Shown here piece after piece: positions 10,113 to 22,111 of a stretch of DNA of 64,000 nt. Under the pieces are notes generated by a model. It ran no database searches, was not told where the DNA came from, and saw nothing but the letters and a program-made list of their open reading frames with translations. A program made the position numbers and the translations under genes. The stretch is from Corylus avellana (taxonomy: Eukaryota > Streptophyta > Magnoliopsida > Fagales > Betulaceae), in contig NC_081551.1 in the NCBI RefSeq assembly GCF_901000735.1, forward strand, positions 15,374,906-15,438,905, given 5' to 3'. How positions within the stretch are numbered: the stretch's first letter is position 1; every line of letters begins with the position of its first letter.

Positions 10113-11445
10113 AGTGACCCCTGGTAGGTCACACACCGTTGGTATTTTTTTTTTAATTAATATATAATAATAATAATATGACCCGTGGGTCACAATACGG
10201 GTGGGTTAGATCCACCGGTAAACCCACGGGTCAAGATTTTTTTTAAAAAAAATATTTTTTAATAAAAAATAAGGGCAAGATTGAAATTTCACACCCCTCA
10301 ATTAGGATTTAACAGAAAATCCTAACGAAAGGGGCAAAGTGGAAGGAAACAAAAGTTGGATACATCAAAGTGAGAGTTTTTGAACAATGTGGGGGTGCCT
10401 GCAAAAACTGCGAAAGTATAGGGGGATAAGTGAAGTTTTCCCTAAATTTTAATGCCCAAAACGGTGTCGTTTTGGGCTAGGGTGGGTGCTATAGTTTTGA
10501 AGCCCAAAACAGTGTAGTTTTCGGGTGAAGGTATAATGGGCATAAAAATTCATTCCATTTGAGTTTAACATTGAAAACTAACAGAGTGGTCCAAAGTGAT
10601 AGAAATTAAAAGTTCAGGGGTCTAAAGTGAAAGTTTTGAAAGTTCAGGGGGATTTGTCAAAATGGGTGGAAGTTCGGGGGATCAAAGTGAAGTTTGCTCA
10701 AAAAAAATATTAACTTATGTTAATATTATGGAAAAAATCCACTTTACCCAAATATCAGGAGTTTTTCAATTTAAACTCCAAAGTTTAAAAATTGGCAATA
10801 TATCTCCCTAATGTTTCAAAAATTTTCAATTAAAACCTTATATTACTAATTTCCGTCAAATTGGACGAAAGTCTATAATTACATAATTACCCTTGGGTTT
10901 TTTTTAAAAAAATTTCCGTCCAATTTAACGGAAATTAGTAACGGAAGGTTTAAATTAAATTTTTTTAAAACGTTAGGGGAGTACATTGCCAATTTTTAAA
11001 CTTTGAGATTCATATTGAAAAATTCCTAAAACTTCATAGGGATAAAGTAAATTTTTCCCTAATATTATCTTATGTGACACATAAGATAATTATCCCCACC
11101 CTCCACCACTTCCCTGTAATGAATCTCTAACCTTTTTTAAAAAAAAAAATAAAAAATTGGGCTTAACTTTCTTGGTGGCATGTACACATGGATTTAGATA
11201 CACATGTCATGTTTTCATTGATCTGACAAGGACAACATGACTGCTAACACGTTTTCCGTTGAGGGCTAGTCGCAAAACTAACAAAAGGGCTTATTTGATA
11301 CTCAAGTAAAACTTACAACTTTATTTGTCGAAATTAGAAACTCAAATTTGATAGGATTCAACGGTTTCTATTTATTACAAATCAAAGAATAGAAGGGATA
11401 ATCGATAACTTCAAGAGAACCGAATCTCCAATTAACTACACCGAG
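10113..11445 (+). repeat. Second copy of contig 3 (4990-6344)
   Basis: It is collinear with 4990-6344 in the same orientation. Here it sits in an uninterrupted context: left, the solo LTR nested in the Mutator-like element; right, sequence with no other copy in the window. Confidence 0.9.
10730..11059. mobile_element. Mutator-like foldback MITE (second copy)
   Basis: This is the same insertion as 5620-5960, with the same 9-bp TAATATTAT duplication at 10721-10729 and 11060-11068. It was therefore present before the two copies of the segment separated. Confidence 0.85.
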
Positions 11446-11734
11446 GGGGCCAGACCTCCAATACTTGGCATCAAGCAAACATACGACATCTACAATTCTG
11501 TATAGAGACACAAATAGCACTGAATATGAAAATAAAGAATTGACTAAAGAAGGAAATTGACATAACACAAGGAAATCAAGGGGATTTGGGAAGATTTCAT
11601 GATTGCTTCTCAAAGCAAAAGATGCCAAGTTTGAATCAAAGGGTCCACAACCCAATTATGATTCAAAGCCAGGAACATCATAATCATAATCTTCTACTCT
11701 TTGGGACCCATCATCCAATCTCCCCTAATTGGTC

Positions 11735-11902
11735 ATGAACATACTGTACGACATGGATGTAGTAGAGAACGACCCATCTTGGGACTATTCTGGTGTCGTT
11801 TGTGGGTACTTTGATGTACCTTTTCAGCATAAGCATATCTTCCCCATGGAACCTGTTGTTATTTGTGAGGGACGTAGGACGAGGGAAATGATAGGTGATT
11901 AG
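11735..11902 (+). CDS. Small unassigned ORF, 55 codons
   Basis: An open frame from ATG 11735 to TAG 11900-11902 encodes 55 residues with varied, protein-like composition ('YDMDVVENDPSWDYSGVV', then 'HIFPMEPVVICEGRR'). An in-frame TAA lies five codons upstream. Its base composition is less AT-skewed than the flanks. I do not recognise a family and see no splice partner that would extend it. It could be a genuine small gene, an exon of a lost gene or chance. Confidence 0.25.
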   Translation: MNILYDMDVVENDPSWDYSGVVCGYFDVPFQHKHIFPMEPVVICEGRRTREMIGD

Positions 11903-11954
11903 TGTTTTTTAAGTCTTTTAAGTGGAATTTGTTTTTTTTTTTTTTTTTTTTTTT

Positions 11955-12037
11955 AAATCAAGTGAGAGAAATAAGAGCCACTTTTGTTTTATGCTTTATT
12001 AGAAAATAATATCCAGGTAAGACTAGGAGAACATGAA
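11955..12037. repeat. Short dispersed repeat, copy 1
   Basis: This stretch, which includes 'gaaaataatatcca', matches 14343-14415 in the same orientation at roughly 85%. Both copies end with 'aggagaaca'. It is probably part of a degraded MITE family. Confidence 0.5.
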
Positions 12038-12116
12038 AAGAAAAAAAACACTACTTAGCATTCTCTAAAATAAAATTAGAGCTTAAATGAAATATTAATG
12101 CACGGAATTGTGTTTT

Positions 12117-12570
12117 TAGGGGTAGTTTCACTTTATACCCTTGAATTACCACACGATTTAATAGGTCCTAAATTTCAAAACCTCTCAATTTGAACCCATG
12201 AACTTTCAATTACAGTAAATTTGAACCATTTCATTAGATTTTAAACTTTAAAAGTGAGGCAATGACATTTATATCCTTTTCTTTTTTATAAAATTTCAAA
12301 CTTACTATTAATTTCGAATTAAAAATTAAAAAAAATCACAAGGTGACCCACGGTTGGGCCACCTTGTAACCTTTTTTTTTTAAAAAAAAAAAATTCCCAT
12401 TTTTTTCAATTTTTTTTAATAAATAAAATTGAAGGGTAATTTTGTCTTTTTAGGGATTTTAATGGTGGAGGGAGGTTAATTGACTATAATTAAAAGTTTA
12501 AGGGTTCAAATTGAAATATTTTAAAGTTCGGAGGGCTTATCAAATTAAATGGTAATTCATAAATATATGA
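12117..12570. mobile_element. Foldback MITE, Mutator-like
   Basis: The left arm (about 12118-12235) and the right arm (about 12450-12570) are approximate inverted complements. The ends are GGGGTAGTTTCACTTTATACC and the complement of GGTAACTTCATATATTTATG. The middle contains a 'gggtcacc'-like block. The flanks are T runs, so a target duplication cannot be judged. Confidence 0.6.
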
Positions 12571-13718
12571 AGTTACCTTTTTTTTTTTTTTTCTAATAAT
12601 GAATTGATAGGAATATAGGATTATAAAAGAAAAGAAAAGTTGACTTGTCAACTAAAAAGACAAAAGAAGAAAGTTTCTACCAAAATCACCCATTGATTCG
12701 TGGGAGCCAAAAAGAGAAAGCAATTGGAGGAGAGAAAAAAAAAAAACAAAAAACAAAATCAAGCCATGCACCGAGCAAAAAACAATAATAGTCCAAGGAG
12801 AAGAGGGCTATACGTGGAAGAGAACGGCACAAGAAAATGAGGGAGGCGCCAGAGGTGATGCTTAGTATTTTTGTTATGTCTTATTTAGATTTTTTTATTT
12901 GTGTACTTTAACAACTAATAATTGAATGAAATGGATACTTTTAAGGGATAAATGCAAAAAAATAAAAAAAATTTACATGTCCACAAGTGAAGTGGGATTC
13001 AAACTAGTAACATCCGTTTTATGAGACGTGGTCCATAGTCGATTGAGTTACCCTTGGGGACGGATAAATGCAAAATTAGTTCATGTAGTTGGCTAAAATT
13101 ACAAATCGCTCCATGTGGTATCAAAATAGTTTCATGAGAGCAAATTTAGTTTAATTTGTTATTATTTTCATTTCTATCAAATGCTTATTCTATTTGATTT
13201 GATATGATTCGAATTTATAATAAATTCTTAATTTATTGTGTCATGTTATCAAACTCAAGTTCTTAATTAAATCATATTCATTTTTTTTTTTTTATGAGTG
13301 CTTTATTGCTTTATCTTCGGATTAGGAGAACTGATTTTCTACGTAATTGAGTTATAATCATATGTCTCAAGAATTAGTGATATAGTGCTAGGTGGATCCT
13401 TGAAACCCTAATGTTTCCCATAATTTTCTCCAAAGCTAATTTATTTAGTTTAATTTCGTAGTTTACTTTTTGATTTAAATTTTATTCCATTGCTCCACCT
13501 TTTAGTGGAAAACTAAAATCAACTCTTTTTATTTTCTGCATAACAATAGGAATTCTACTATAGTGTTTTACCATTCCCTGTAAATCAACCTCGTACTTAT
13601 CGAAAAATTATTACTTGCGAAAGCCTATACTTGGGTTTGCACTCTTTTTGGCGCAGCAAGCATACATTAACCTGCTTATAAAAATTACAGATTTTTTTTT
13701 TTCTTATTTTAGATTAAG

Positions 13719-13749
<31 letters not shown>

Positions 13750-13961
13750 GCAATGTTAAACGCCTTACATTTATTTTGTAGTATCTTTTAAAAATGCATA
13801 TTATTCTTGCAAAATCGCAATCCCAAATACACCGTTAATCTGGCTGCTAGATCTTAGTCTAGTGGCCACCATAGTCGTTAAGTAAGACAGAGGGGGGATT
13901 TTCATTATTTAGCGGTGAGACTTTGATTTTTAGTAGGGCCCCCTATTCAACTTAAAATTTA
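12571..13961. other. Intergenic, no gene seen
   Basis: AT-rich DNA with long A/T runs (for example 13718-13744). Both strands are closed by frequent stops. There are short degraded pieces with foldback-MITE style but nothing with clear ends. Confidence 0.5.
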
Positions 13962-14245
13962 GGGAAAACTTCATAAAACTCACATAAACTTCTACTTGTT
14001 TTGATACTTATCGAAATTTCAATTACTTCATTTTGTTTGGATTTTCTGTTAATTTTTGTCAAAATGTCTAAAATACTCATATTTCTTTTTTTTTTAAATA
14101 AACCTCTGAATCTTTATAATTTTTTATAATAAAAACATGGGTATTTTGGACATTGACAAAAATTAACGAAAAATCCAAACGGAAACGAATAATTGAAAGA
14201 AATTGAAATTTCAATATCCTTAATCGAGAGTTTTTTATGTGTCTT
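13962..14245. mobile_element. Foldback MITE
   Basis: The left arm about 13970-14085 and the right arm about 14140-14240 are inverted complements; the motif 'tttttgtcaa' recurs as its complement in the other arm. The exact ends are not clear. Confidence 0.55.
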
Positions 14246-15950
14246 TTCTTTTCTTCTTTCTATTTGTCCTACGGGGGAATGCTAGGTGATCTTCTTGTGT
14301 TCTCCTAGTGTCCTCATAGTTCTAAGTAGATATTAATTTTTTAAAATCAAGTGAAAGAAATAAGAGCAACTTTCATTTTTGCTTTATTAGAAAATAATAT
14401 CCATTTAGGATTAGGAGAACACAATTAAATATAAAATGCAAGAATTAAAATAAAATAAAGTATGATAAAGCTTATTTTAATAGAAAAAATAGGTACTTTT
14501 AAGCTATTATCAGTGCTTATTTAAAAAAGCGTGAATTTAAGCCAAAATCACGATTTTACTTAGCAAATATTTGATAAAAAAAAATACTTTAAACATGTTT
14601 TATCAAACGCCTTTGCAATTTTAAAAAATGGCAATTTCAAAAACATAATTTTTAAAATCGCAATTCCAAACAAACCCTAACACCCCGTAAATCTTAGTCA
14701 ATCGGCTTCCAACACTGTGAATTAACATTATCAGTGGCGGGTCGACTGAGACTTGTAGAAGAGCAAGGGAGAAGTTAGAGACCGATTTGGTTTTCCATGG
14801 GATTTCTAACTCTCTATATATGGGTGTGTGCCTAGCCCTAAACGACAAGGTGTCACACCCATAAAATACATTATATATTCAATCTGTTTACAATTATCAT
14901 TTTGTACCCTTTCTAGCGTGCCGCTTTTTTCTTTTTTTTTTTTAACAATAAAACATTTTTTTAAAGTATAAAAATAAAAATTCCACATTTCCTAATGTTT
15001 GGTGCGGATGAAAAATATTGATCAACATTAAATGATTTATAGGGTCATCAGCAAATTAGCCCTTGTAAGAAGGATTTTACACCTCATATTTTCTAATTTT
15101 CCAAAGCTTGTCTTCTCTTCTCTCCCCCATCCTCTTTTCTTGAATGGTTTTCCTTCCCTCACTACCGGAAATGCAAATAGAGAGAATTCAGTTAGTTATA
15201 AAAGAATAAGGCAAAAATGTCATTTTCTTCTTCTTTTTTTTTTTTTTTTTTTTTTGACAATTTTGCCCCTGCTTTTAGTACTAACCGGCTCCTCTCCCTC
15301 AATGCCACCCTCTTTCACCCATCACCCACCATCTGCCCGCACTCCTCCTCCACCCAAAGAAACCCAACCATCCCTTTATCCCGACACCACCCTCCTTACT
15401 CTTTTACCTACAACTGCCCTTGCCCCGAAGTTAGCTCCCTTTCTCCCCACCCTTGCGTCTCCCCTTCCTCTTTAAAAAAAGCTCACATTCCTCCATCACA
15501 GTCTTTCCTTCTTCCCTATGAGTGTTTTATGTGGGTGTTGTTTTTAATTGTTGACCAAAATAGTTTTTTAATATTGTTTGATAACTTTGAATAGTTTTCA
15601 GTTGGTTTCCAAAGTGTAGTGAGAAAATAGTTTTTGTATCAATACTGTTTTCAAAATTTCAATAAAACAATGGAAAATCAAGAATTTTTCTCAAAAATAT
15701 TTTCGGCTGAAAACATTTTCCTTCAAAAACCATTTTACATCGAAACAAATGCAACCAAAATATACTATTTTTACTTCCCCCAAGTGATTAAAGACATCAA
15801 ACATTTCATCCGGCAAAGAACCACCTTTATGTTCAATAGGCTCCCAAGACAAACCTATGAAAAATTAGAACCAGACACTTCACTTCAACAAATGTGAGAA
15901 AATCTTATACTATTTAGGCTAATAATACCAACATATAACCGAGGAGTGAC
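14246..15950. other. Intergenic, no gene seen
   Basis: It holds the second copy of the short dispersed repeat (14343-14415) and A/T runs. A pyrimidine-rich stretch at 15080-15500 opens overlapping frames of 147 and 125 codons. Those are low-complexity (runs of F, P, S, T, L) and lack any recognisable domain, so I do not call them genes. Confidence 0.5.
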
Positions 15951-15955
15951 AATAG

Positions 15956-16921
15956 CGAAAAACCTATAAACGACTCCAAACGACACCTATAAGGGAGTTG
16001 AATAAGTGTATGCAAATAATACATGGAATTAAAAATTAAACAATCATACAACCAAAATATGTAAAACAATAGATCACAGAGACACATATATTTTGATTAC
16101 GAAGAATAAACCATTTAGACAACTCTCTAAAATGTAAAACATATCCGAGGCAGCCAAATCCAGGAAATCAATCAATTATAAAAGAATAAGGATTACAAAA
16201 AATTCATACTTACAAAACATTTGCAATTGACACTCTCTTGCATAAGACAAGCGACCCACTTGACTTCTACCGCAGTAGCACTTTCTAGAACATCTGGCAC
16301 AATCCTTCTACTTAATCTCTTTTACCGGAACTCCAGTAGACTTCGGTTGTATATGATTTGTAATGAAGGCACAACCTTTAACTCTAAGAGAGACTAACCC
16401 TAACACTCAATATCTTAAACGCTCTCTTAGCACATGGAATTCTTCTATGGAATTCCTTACAATTTCGTGCATAACAGCTCTCTATATATAGAGTACAAGA
16501 AAACCTAGTACTAGTTGAAATGGAAAGAAAAACTAGTTCTAGTTGGAATAGGATTCGTCCAGATTTTTGTCCTTATCTTGCAGGACAATTTTGGCATAGT
16601 TAACTTCCGAATAATAAAAATCTTATTTCACAAAGATTTGTATCATTTTGTGTTAGATTTCCATTGCCGCTGGTTTCACCTCAATCCGATTCTTAAAACG
16701 AAAATTATGGTCCAAATACTGAGACATGTGCATGATCGAAATTTAGTCAATTCCGATTTGATTAAACTTAACCGCATCATATAGGTCTTCTATTATGATT
16801 GGTTAAGCTTAACCATATCTTCTTAGTCTTCTCTAGACACAACACCTCGTATGTATGCACTGTAGACGGGATTGCAAATGAATGTATTTTGTCACTAAAT
16901 TTGGCACTATAAAACCCAACA
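15956..16921 (-). repeat. 3' LTR of the copia element
   Basis: About 966 bp, collinear with 19039-20030. Its outer terminus has mutated from TG to CG on the plus strand. The inner end TGTTGGGTTTTA (minus strand) adjoins a purine tract ending AAATGGGGAGTT. Confidence 0.9.
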
Positions 16922-18113
16922 AACTCCCCATTTGGCAATTCTGTGACAAAATTTACAGTTACATCATAATAGATGACTCTTGTTTCCTGAAACACTCACA
17001 AAACATATTAAACATATGTGGAATGGGAATACCCATTTTACCAATAATACAACAAATTTGAATATAATATAATTATGAATAGCTCACCAAATCTATTAGA
17101 ACACAAAACAAATATCATTCATAGATGCAACAAGTATATTAAAATCAAAATCATCTATGGTATTCTATCTATTTCCAATCTGCTCTCTCTAAAACTTTCT
17201 CGACCCATGCTTGTGTGTTGTGTGTAAAAGCTAACCATCAAGTAAGTTTAAGAACTTACAAGATGAGGGGATACGCTAGTAAGCAAAAACTTAAATTACC
17301 TTATGGGAAGATTGACATGTATATCTAAACAAAAGTCAAACCTTGCTAGGGCCGTGTCACCCTCATCCAATACACTTTCCATGTAGTAAGAGCACATACT
17401 CAAACAATGTCCGGTAGTGACCGTTTCCTTCCGCAATGAATATAGTCATGACTATTTCTATAGGGACAAGTTGAATACAAATAAGACACAGTGAAATAGA
17501 TTCCTTTTGAGAATATATTCTTTTGTTTTCTTGTTTCACTATTTTTCTCTTTGAAAAAGTATCTTTAATCATTTAGTGCTTAAAACAAATTAAAGGAATG
17601 CTGAAATTTCTAGGTACTAGGCTCAACTAGCATTTGGTCAATTTGATAGATACAACTAGTCAATCTTCCTCATATGGTTGCCTAACATAACTCACCCTTA
17701 AGGTCAAATTCATACTCAATATAAGCTTAAATGTGCACAAGAGTTCAAGCATAGGTAAAATGTACCATAGAAGCTTAAACTTAGACACAACAACAAAAAT
17801 CAGTTCATTAATACACATTCATGTATAGTAAGCACATTCTGAGATATAAGGAATTCGATCCATGAAGTATACATGAGAAATTTATATACTATCAAGGTGC
17901 ATATGACAAAAATAAGACGGATACAACCTTAAAAAAAAAAAAAAAAAAAATTTGTCTTTTTGAATTTTTCAAATAAAATGCACAAAATTAATGCAATGCA
18001 TATGCATAATTGAAATTAGAAAAAAAAAAAAAATGCAATGCAATGAATGCTACATGCTCTAGGATATGAAGAAATACGCAAGACAACAAATCCTAGGCAT
18101 GTTCTGGACCACC

Positions 18114-19031
18114 TTACTCTAGGTGAGTCCACCACCACTCCCCCTTCAAAGGGTGAATGGTACCAACTTTCCTAACCCAAACCTTCTTAACCCAAGGTAC
18201 AGATTTGTAACTCTTGTCAAACTCATCTAACATAGATAACACTCCCTTCATTATTATGCATAGCCCCTCAAAACCTTTCCTAGAATAGGAATTCTCACTC
18301 TTATACTCACGGGGTTTAAACTTAAAATAGTTAGGTCGAATATGACCAACTTTGCTACAATGATAGCAGGTAGGGACAAATTTCGGAGAAGCTTGTCTCC
18401 TATGATGAAGGATATACATATACTTAGATCTAGACAAACATAACTCTACACCACCTTTTTCTTTCTTAGGAGCAGCCTTCTTATTACAAGGCCTTTGGGA
18501 TTTCAACTTAGAACAATTTGGTCTAATATGACCAATAATCCCATAATGATGGCATGTAGGAACAAACTTTGCATGAGTTTGTTTCCTTGAAAAAGCCTAG
18601 AATTCGGACTTCACACAAATATTCATACAAGAAGTTTTGCCCTTATCCAAGCAAGCTATATTGGCATTGACTTCTTCAACTTTCACAAGCTTAACAAACA
18701 AAGTTTTTCTTTCAGAATTAGAAGCATGTGAAGTAGAGGCACCCAAGTTATCAACAAGCATAGTATTTTCATATTTCAAAGAGTCCATTAAGGCATGTGA
18801 TTTAGACAATTTAATAACCAAAAACTCTTTCTCATGCTCAACATCATTAAGCTTTTTAAGGGAAATTTTATAGTTTTTCTTCAATTTAACAAATTTCATA
18901 AAGAGCTTGTTATAGGTCATCTGAAGGCCATCCTCATCAAAATCCATGGTAAGGGACTGAGACGTATTCATAGGAAAGGAGTCAAGGATCTCACTCAGGA
19001 ATTTGATCCAAATAGAGTGAACCCGCTCTGA
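18114..19031 (-). pseudogene. Copia gag remnant with two zinc knuckles
   Basis: The minus strand starts next to the primer site. About 19031-18600 encodes a coiled-coil-like, lysine- and leucine-rich stretch of about 145 residues. Two tandem CCHC knuckle motifs follow: about 18580-18530 reads 'CHHYGIIGHIRPNCSK' and about 18370-18320 reads 'CYHCSKVGHIRPNYFK'. In each knuckle one cysteine is replaced by tyrosine, which should impair zinc binding. A stop divides the two halves. This matches the C-terminal half of gag in Tnt1-like copia elements; the N-terminal half and all of pol are missing. Confidence 0.85.
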
Positions 19032-19036
19032 TACCA
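19020..19036 (-). other. Primer-binding site (initiator tRNA-Met)
   Basis: The minus strand reads TGGTATCAGAGCGGGTT, the usual complement of the 3' end of plant initiator methionine tRNA. It begins two bases after the 5' LTR. This fixes the orientation of the element and the inner LTR boundary. Confidence 0.92.
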
Positions 19037-19038
19037 AT

Positions 19039-20030
19039 TGAAAAACCTATAAACGACTCCAAACAACACCTATAAGGGGGTTGAATAGGTGTATGCAAAT
19101 AATACGTGGAATTAAAAATTAAACAATCATACAACCAAAATATGTAAAACAATAGATCACAGAGACACATATATTTTGGTTACGAAGAGAAAATCATTTA
19201 GAGAACTCTCTAAAATATAAAACCTCTCCGGGGCAGCAAAACCTAGGAAATCAATCAACTATAAAAGAATAAAGATTACAAGAAGTTTATACTTACAAAA
19301 CCTTTGCAATTGACATTCCCTTGCATAAGACAAGCGACCCACTTGACTTCTATCACAGTAGCACTTTCCAGTACATCTAGGACAATCCTTCTACTTGATC
19401 TCCTTTACTGGAACTCCGGTAGACTTCAATTGTATATGATCTGTGATGAATGCACAACTTTTAACACTAAGAGAGACTAACCCTAACGCTCAATATCTTA
19501 AACGCTCTCTTAGCACAAGGAATTCTTATGTGGAATTCCTTACAATTTCGTGCATAACAGCTCTCTATATATAGAGTACAAGAAAACCTAGTAATAGTTG
19601 AAATGGGAAGAAAAACAAGTTCTAGTTGGAATAGGATTCATCCAGAATTTTGTCCTTATCTTGCAGGACGATTTTGGCATAGCTAACTTCTGAATAATGA
19701 AAATCTTATTTCACAAAGATTTGTAGCATTTTGCGTTAGCTTTACATTGCTGCTGGTTTCACCTCAATCCGATTCTTGAGCCGAAAGTTATGGTCCAAAT
19801 ACTGAGATATGTGCAGGATTGGAATTTAATCAAATCTGATTTTAAGTCTAATTAAAGAATTTCGATTTGATTAAACTTAACCACATCATATAGGTCTTCT
19901 ATTATGATTAGTTAAACTTAACCACATCTTCTAAGTCTTCTCATGACATAACACCTCATATGTATGCACTGCAGACAGGATTGCAGATGAATGTATTTTG
20001 TCACTGAATTTGGCAATTTAAAACCCAACA
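19039..20030 (-). repeat. 5' LTR of the copia element
   Basis: 992 bp with TG...CA termini. On the minus strand it begins TGTTGGGTTTTAAATTGCC and ends ...TTTTTCA. A 'tatatata' stretch at about 19565-19572, near the middle, is a possible promoter. Confidence 0.9.
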
Positions 20031-20035
20031 AATAG

Positions 20036-20884
20036 CTTTAAAGAAAATTATAAGATATAAACAGAAACTCTATATGCAGAAGTCGGCAGCTATTTTGAGA
20101 TCTTTGCTACATGGCTTAGACTATTCTGTTAAATATCAACACCATCATTTCTTTTTGAAAGCAGTTGGATAATTCAATAAAGGAGCCAATAAACTCCCAA
20201 AGCCACATACAAAGATAACCAGAAAAGAAAATAAAGATCAACTGTATTTAACAAATCAACAATGAAAATTTAGAAGATTAGAAATGCTTGCATACCAAAG
20301 TAGTCTCACAAGATTCTTTGATGTGTTTCACTATTTGTTCCACGCATTGCTTTCAAAGTGGCAGGCTGAAACTGAGATACAATATTTTGCTTCATATTCT
20401 ACCAAGAAAATGCATCTATTAGAGCATTTCAAATAGATTAAATTCTTTAAACCTTATCTAATAAGGCCCCAAAACCCCCGTCCAACACATTATACTCAGA
20501 TTCTTTAAACCAAGATATTCCTATGGCTCACTCTAATCTTGCATTCTGGCTTAAACTTCAAACTAGTAAGCTCCATAAGAGTAAAGACTGAGCTCATTAA
20601 GCCCATGGCTAATCCTTTTAATCTGAAGAAAATTTTGAAATGAATTAGGATCCTACTATTGTGGACATTAGAGCTTTTACACCACCAATTAGCAGTCATA
20701 ACTATTATTAGATTATGTCATTGAATAAGTAATTTAACTTATAAAAGGTAGAAATTTGGGGATGCATAGCATGCTGAAGTTCAGTAACAGTAGTTATGGT
20801 AGACAAATTCCTAAACTATATGGAGCACAATCAAGAAGTGGTTAAAGCAATAGCTCTCTTGGCCCTCAGTTGTTCCCTCAGGAA
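20036..20884. other. Intergenic, no gene seen
   Basis: The base composition is more mixed than in the repeat-rich parts, and a few short frames occur on both strands. None of them shows a domain. It may hold distal 3' exons or UTR of the PPR gene, but I cannot support splice sites. Confidence 0.4.
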
Positions 20885-21314
20885 CAGTGGCGGAGTCGGC
20901 TACTTTATATTGGGGGTGCCACTAAAATTTTTTTTGCGTCCTAAAACTTTTCTTCACCTTAAAAATTTGGTAATTCACACAATATATGCATCATAAAAAA
21001 TATCTATAAAAGTTCATACATATGTGCTGAAATTGATATATTAGAAATGTAACATGTCGACACTATATCAAAAAGATAGAAATACAAAAAAAAAGTGTCT
21101 AGAACTGCACTTTACGGTCTCTGGCCATAATCACTCCAAGAAAAACAAGGAAAATTTGACCAACTACACATCATTGAGATATTACATCAAACATGTGATG
21201 TGTGTTAAGTTTGAGAGTGCCATGGGTTTAATAAAAATTAAAAAAAATAAAATTTTTTTTTAAATCCTTGGGGATGCCGTGGCACCCCCAAGGTACCATG
21301 TGGCTCCGCCACTG
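20885..21314. mobile_element. hAT MITE, 430 bp
   Basis: The left end CAGTGGCGGAGTC and the right end GGCTCCGCCACTG are inverted repeats. A perfect 8-bp duplication CTCAGGAA lies at 20877-20884 and 21315-21322. The 8-bp duplication and CAG-type ends are diagnostic of hAT elements. There is no transposase. Confidence 0.92.
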
Positions 21315-21322
21315 CTCAGGAA

Positions 21323-22111
21323 CCACATCATAAATTGGTTCGCCCGATTTTTCCAAAACACACTTTTTTGTTCCAATACCATATGATCATAGCCATTAAC
21401 AAGTAAGATGCTGTATCTGAAAGTCATAAATGAGAAAATAAAAGAAACAAAAAAGGAGCATCGCCTCATAGTAGATAGTACAATCGATAGGGGATAATCT
21501 CAGGTTATAAAATGATCAGTACTGATCATAATGGATTTTCATTTTCCATTTTTTTTTCATATCAATTCAGAAGTGCAGTGCCTTCTTAAATTTCTGTGTG
21601 AAGTATCAATTTTCTTAGGGGAACAAGTCTCACCTTGCAACACTTCGTAAGAATCTGAGAGTAAGCCTTCGCAATAACTCAAACACTAATAAACAAGAAT
21701 GGAAAAGATACAAAATTCATAAGAAAGTGCAAATATACTTGGTGGATCAAAAAAAAAAATCGACGCTTTCCGATTAGAATAAAATTCTGTTGGATACACT
21801 AAAAGTACATGAGTATTTCTCTACCGTTACATTAATAATACAATCAGTATAAAATGTGTATTTATTTAAATTAATAGAAGTAATAACAAATTATATTTTT
21901 GTGCTCTGCATTGATTGACAAAGACTTTGAGATATATAATAAATCTAAGTTTCTAATATGACAATAACAAGGTAGAGGAGCATACTCTTAAGAAATCAAG
22001 AAAACCTCACTTACCATGGTAAGATGCTGTCATTATATTTTTGTTACAGTTGACGCCGAGATAACAAAAAATGATCAACTTTTTTTTTTTTTCCTTTTTT
22101 TTTCCTGGTCA
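21323..22111. other. 3' flank of the PPR gene
   Basis: AT-rich sequence. The part next to the stop codon (about 21900-22111) is probably the 3' UTR of the PPR transcript, which ends beyond a T-rich tract at 22081-22102. No other gene is seen. Confidence 0.4.

Larger units (their letters stand above)
7952..10441. mobile_element. Mutator-like foldback element with nested LTR
   Basis: The left end GGGGAAACTTCACTTA and the right end TAAGTGAAGTTTTCCC are near-complementary, and the inverted arms extend roughly 250-300 bp each. A perfect 9-bp duplication TAAATTTTA lies on both sides (7943-7951 and 10442-10450), the length expected for Mutator-like elements. Without the LTR inserted at 8316-10109 the element is about 700 bp, and its middle is made of repeated 'gggtcac' units. 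There is no transposase, so it is non-autonomous. Confidence 0.88.
15956..20030 (-). mobile_element. Ty1/copia element, internally deleted
   Basis: This is a complete structural unit on the minus strand. It has the 5-bp target duplication AATAG (15951-15955 and 20031-20035), a 5' LTR at 19039-20030, a primer-binding site at 19020-19036, a gag remnant, a polypurine tract next to 16921 and a 3' LTR at 15956-16921. The internal region is only 2.1 kb and has no protease, integrase, reverse transcriptase or RNase H. It is therefore a deletion derivative that depended on helper proteins. The two LTRs differ by many substitutions and indels, so the insertion is old. Confidence 0.9.

Noticed and set aside
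15032..15594. Overlapping 147- and 125-codon ORFs
   Set aside because: The pyrimidine-rich stretch gives low-complexity F/P/S/T products in two frames at once. No start context or domain is seen.
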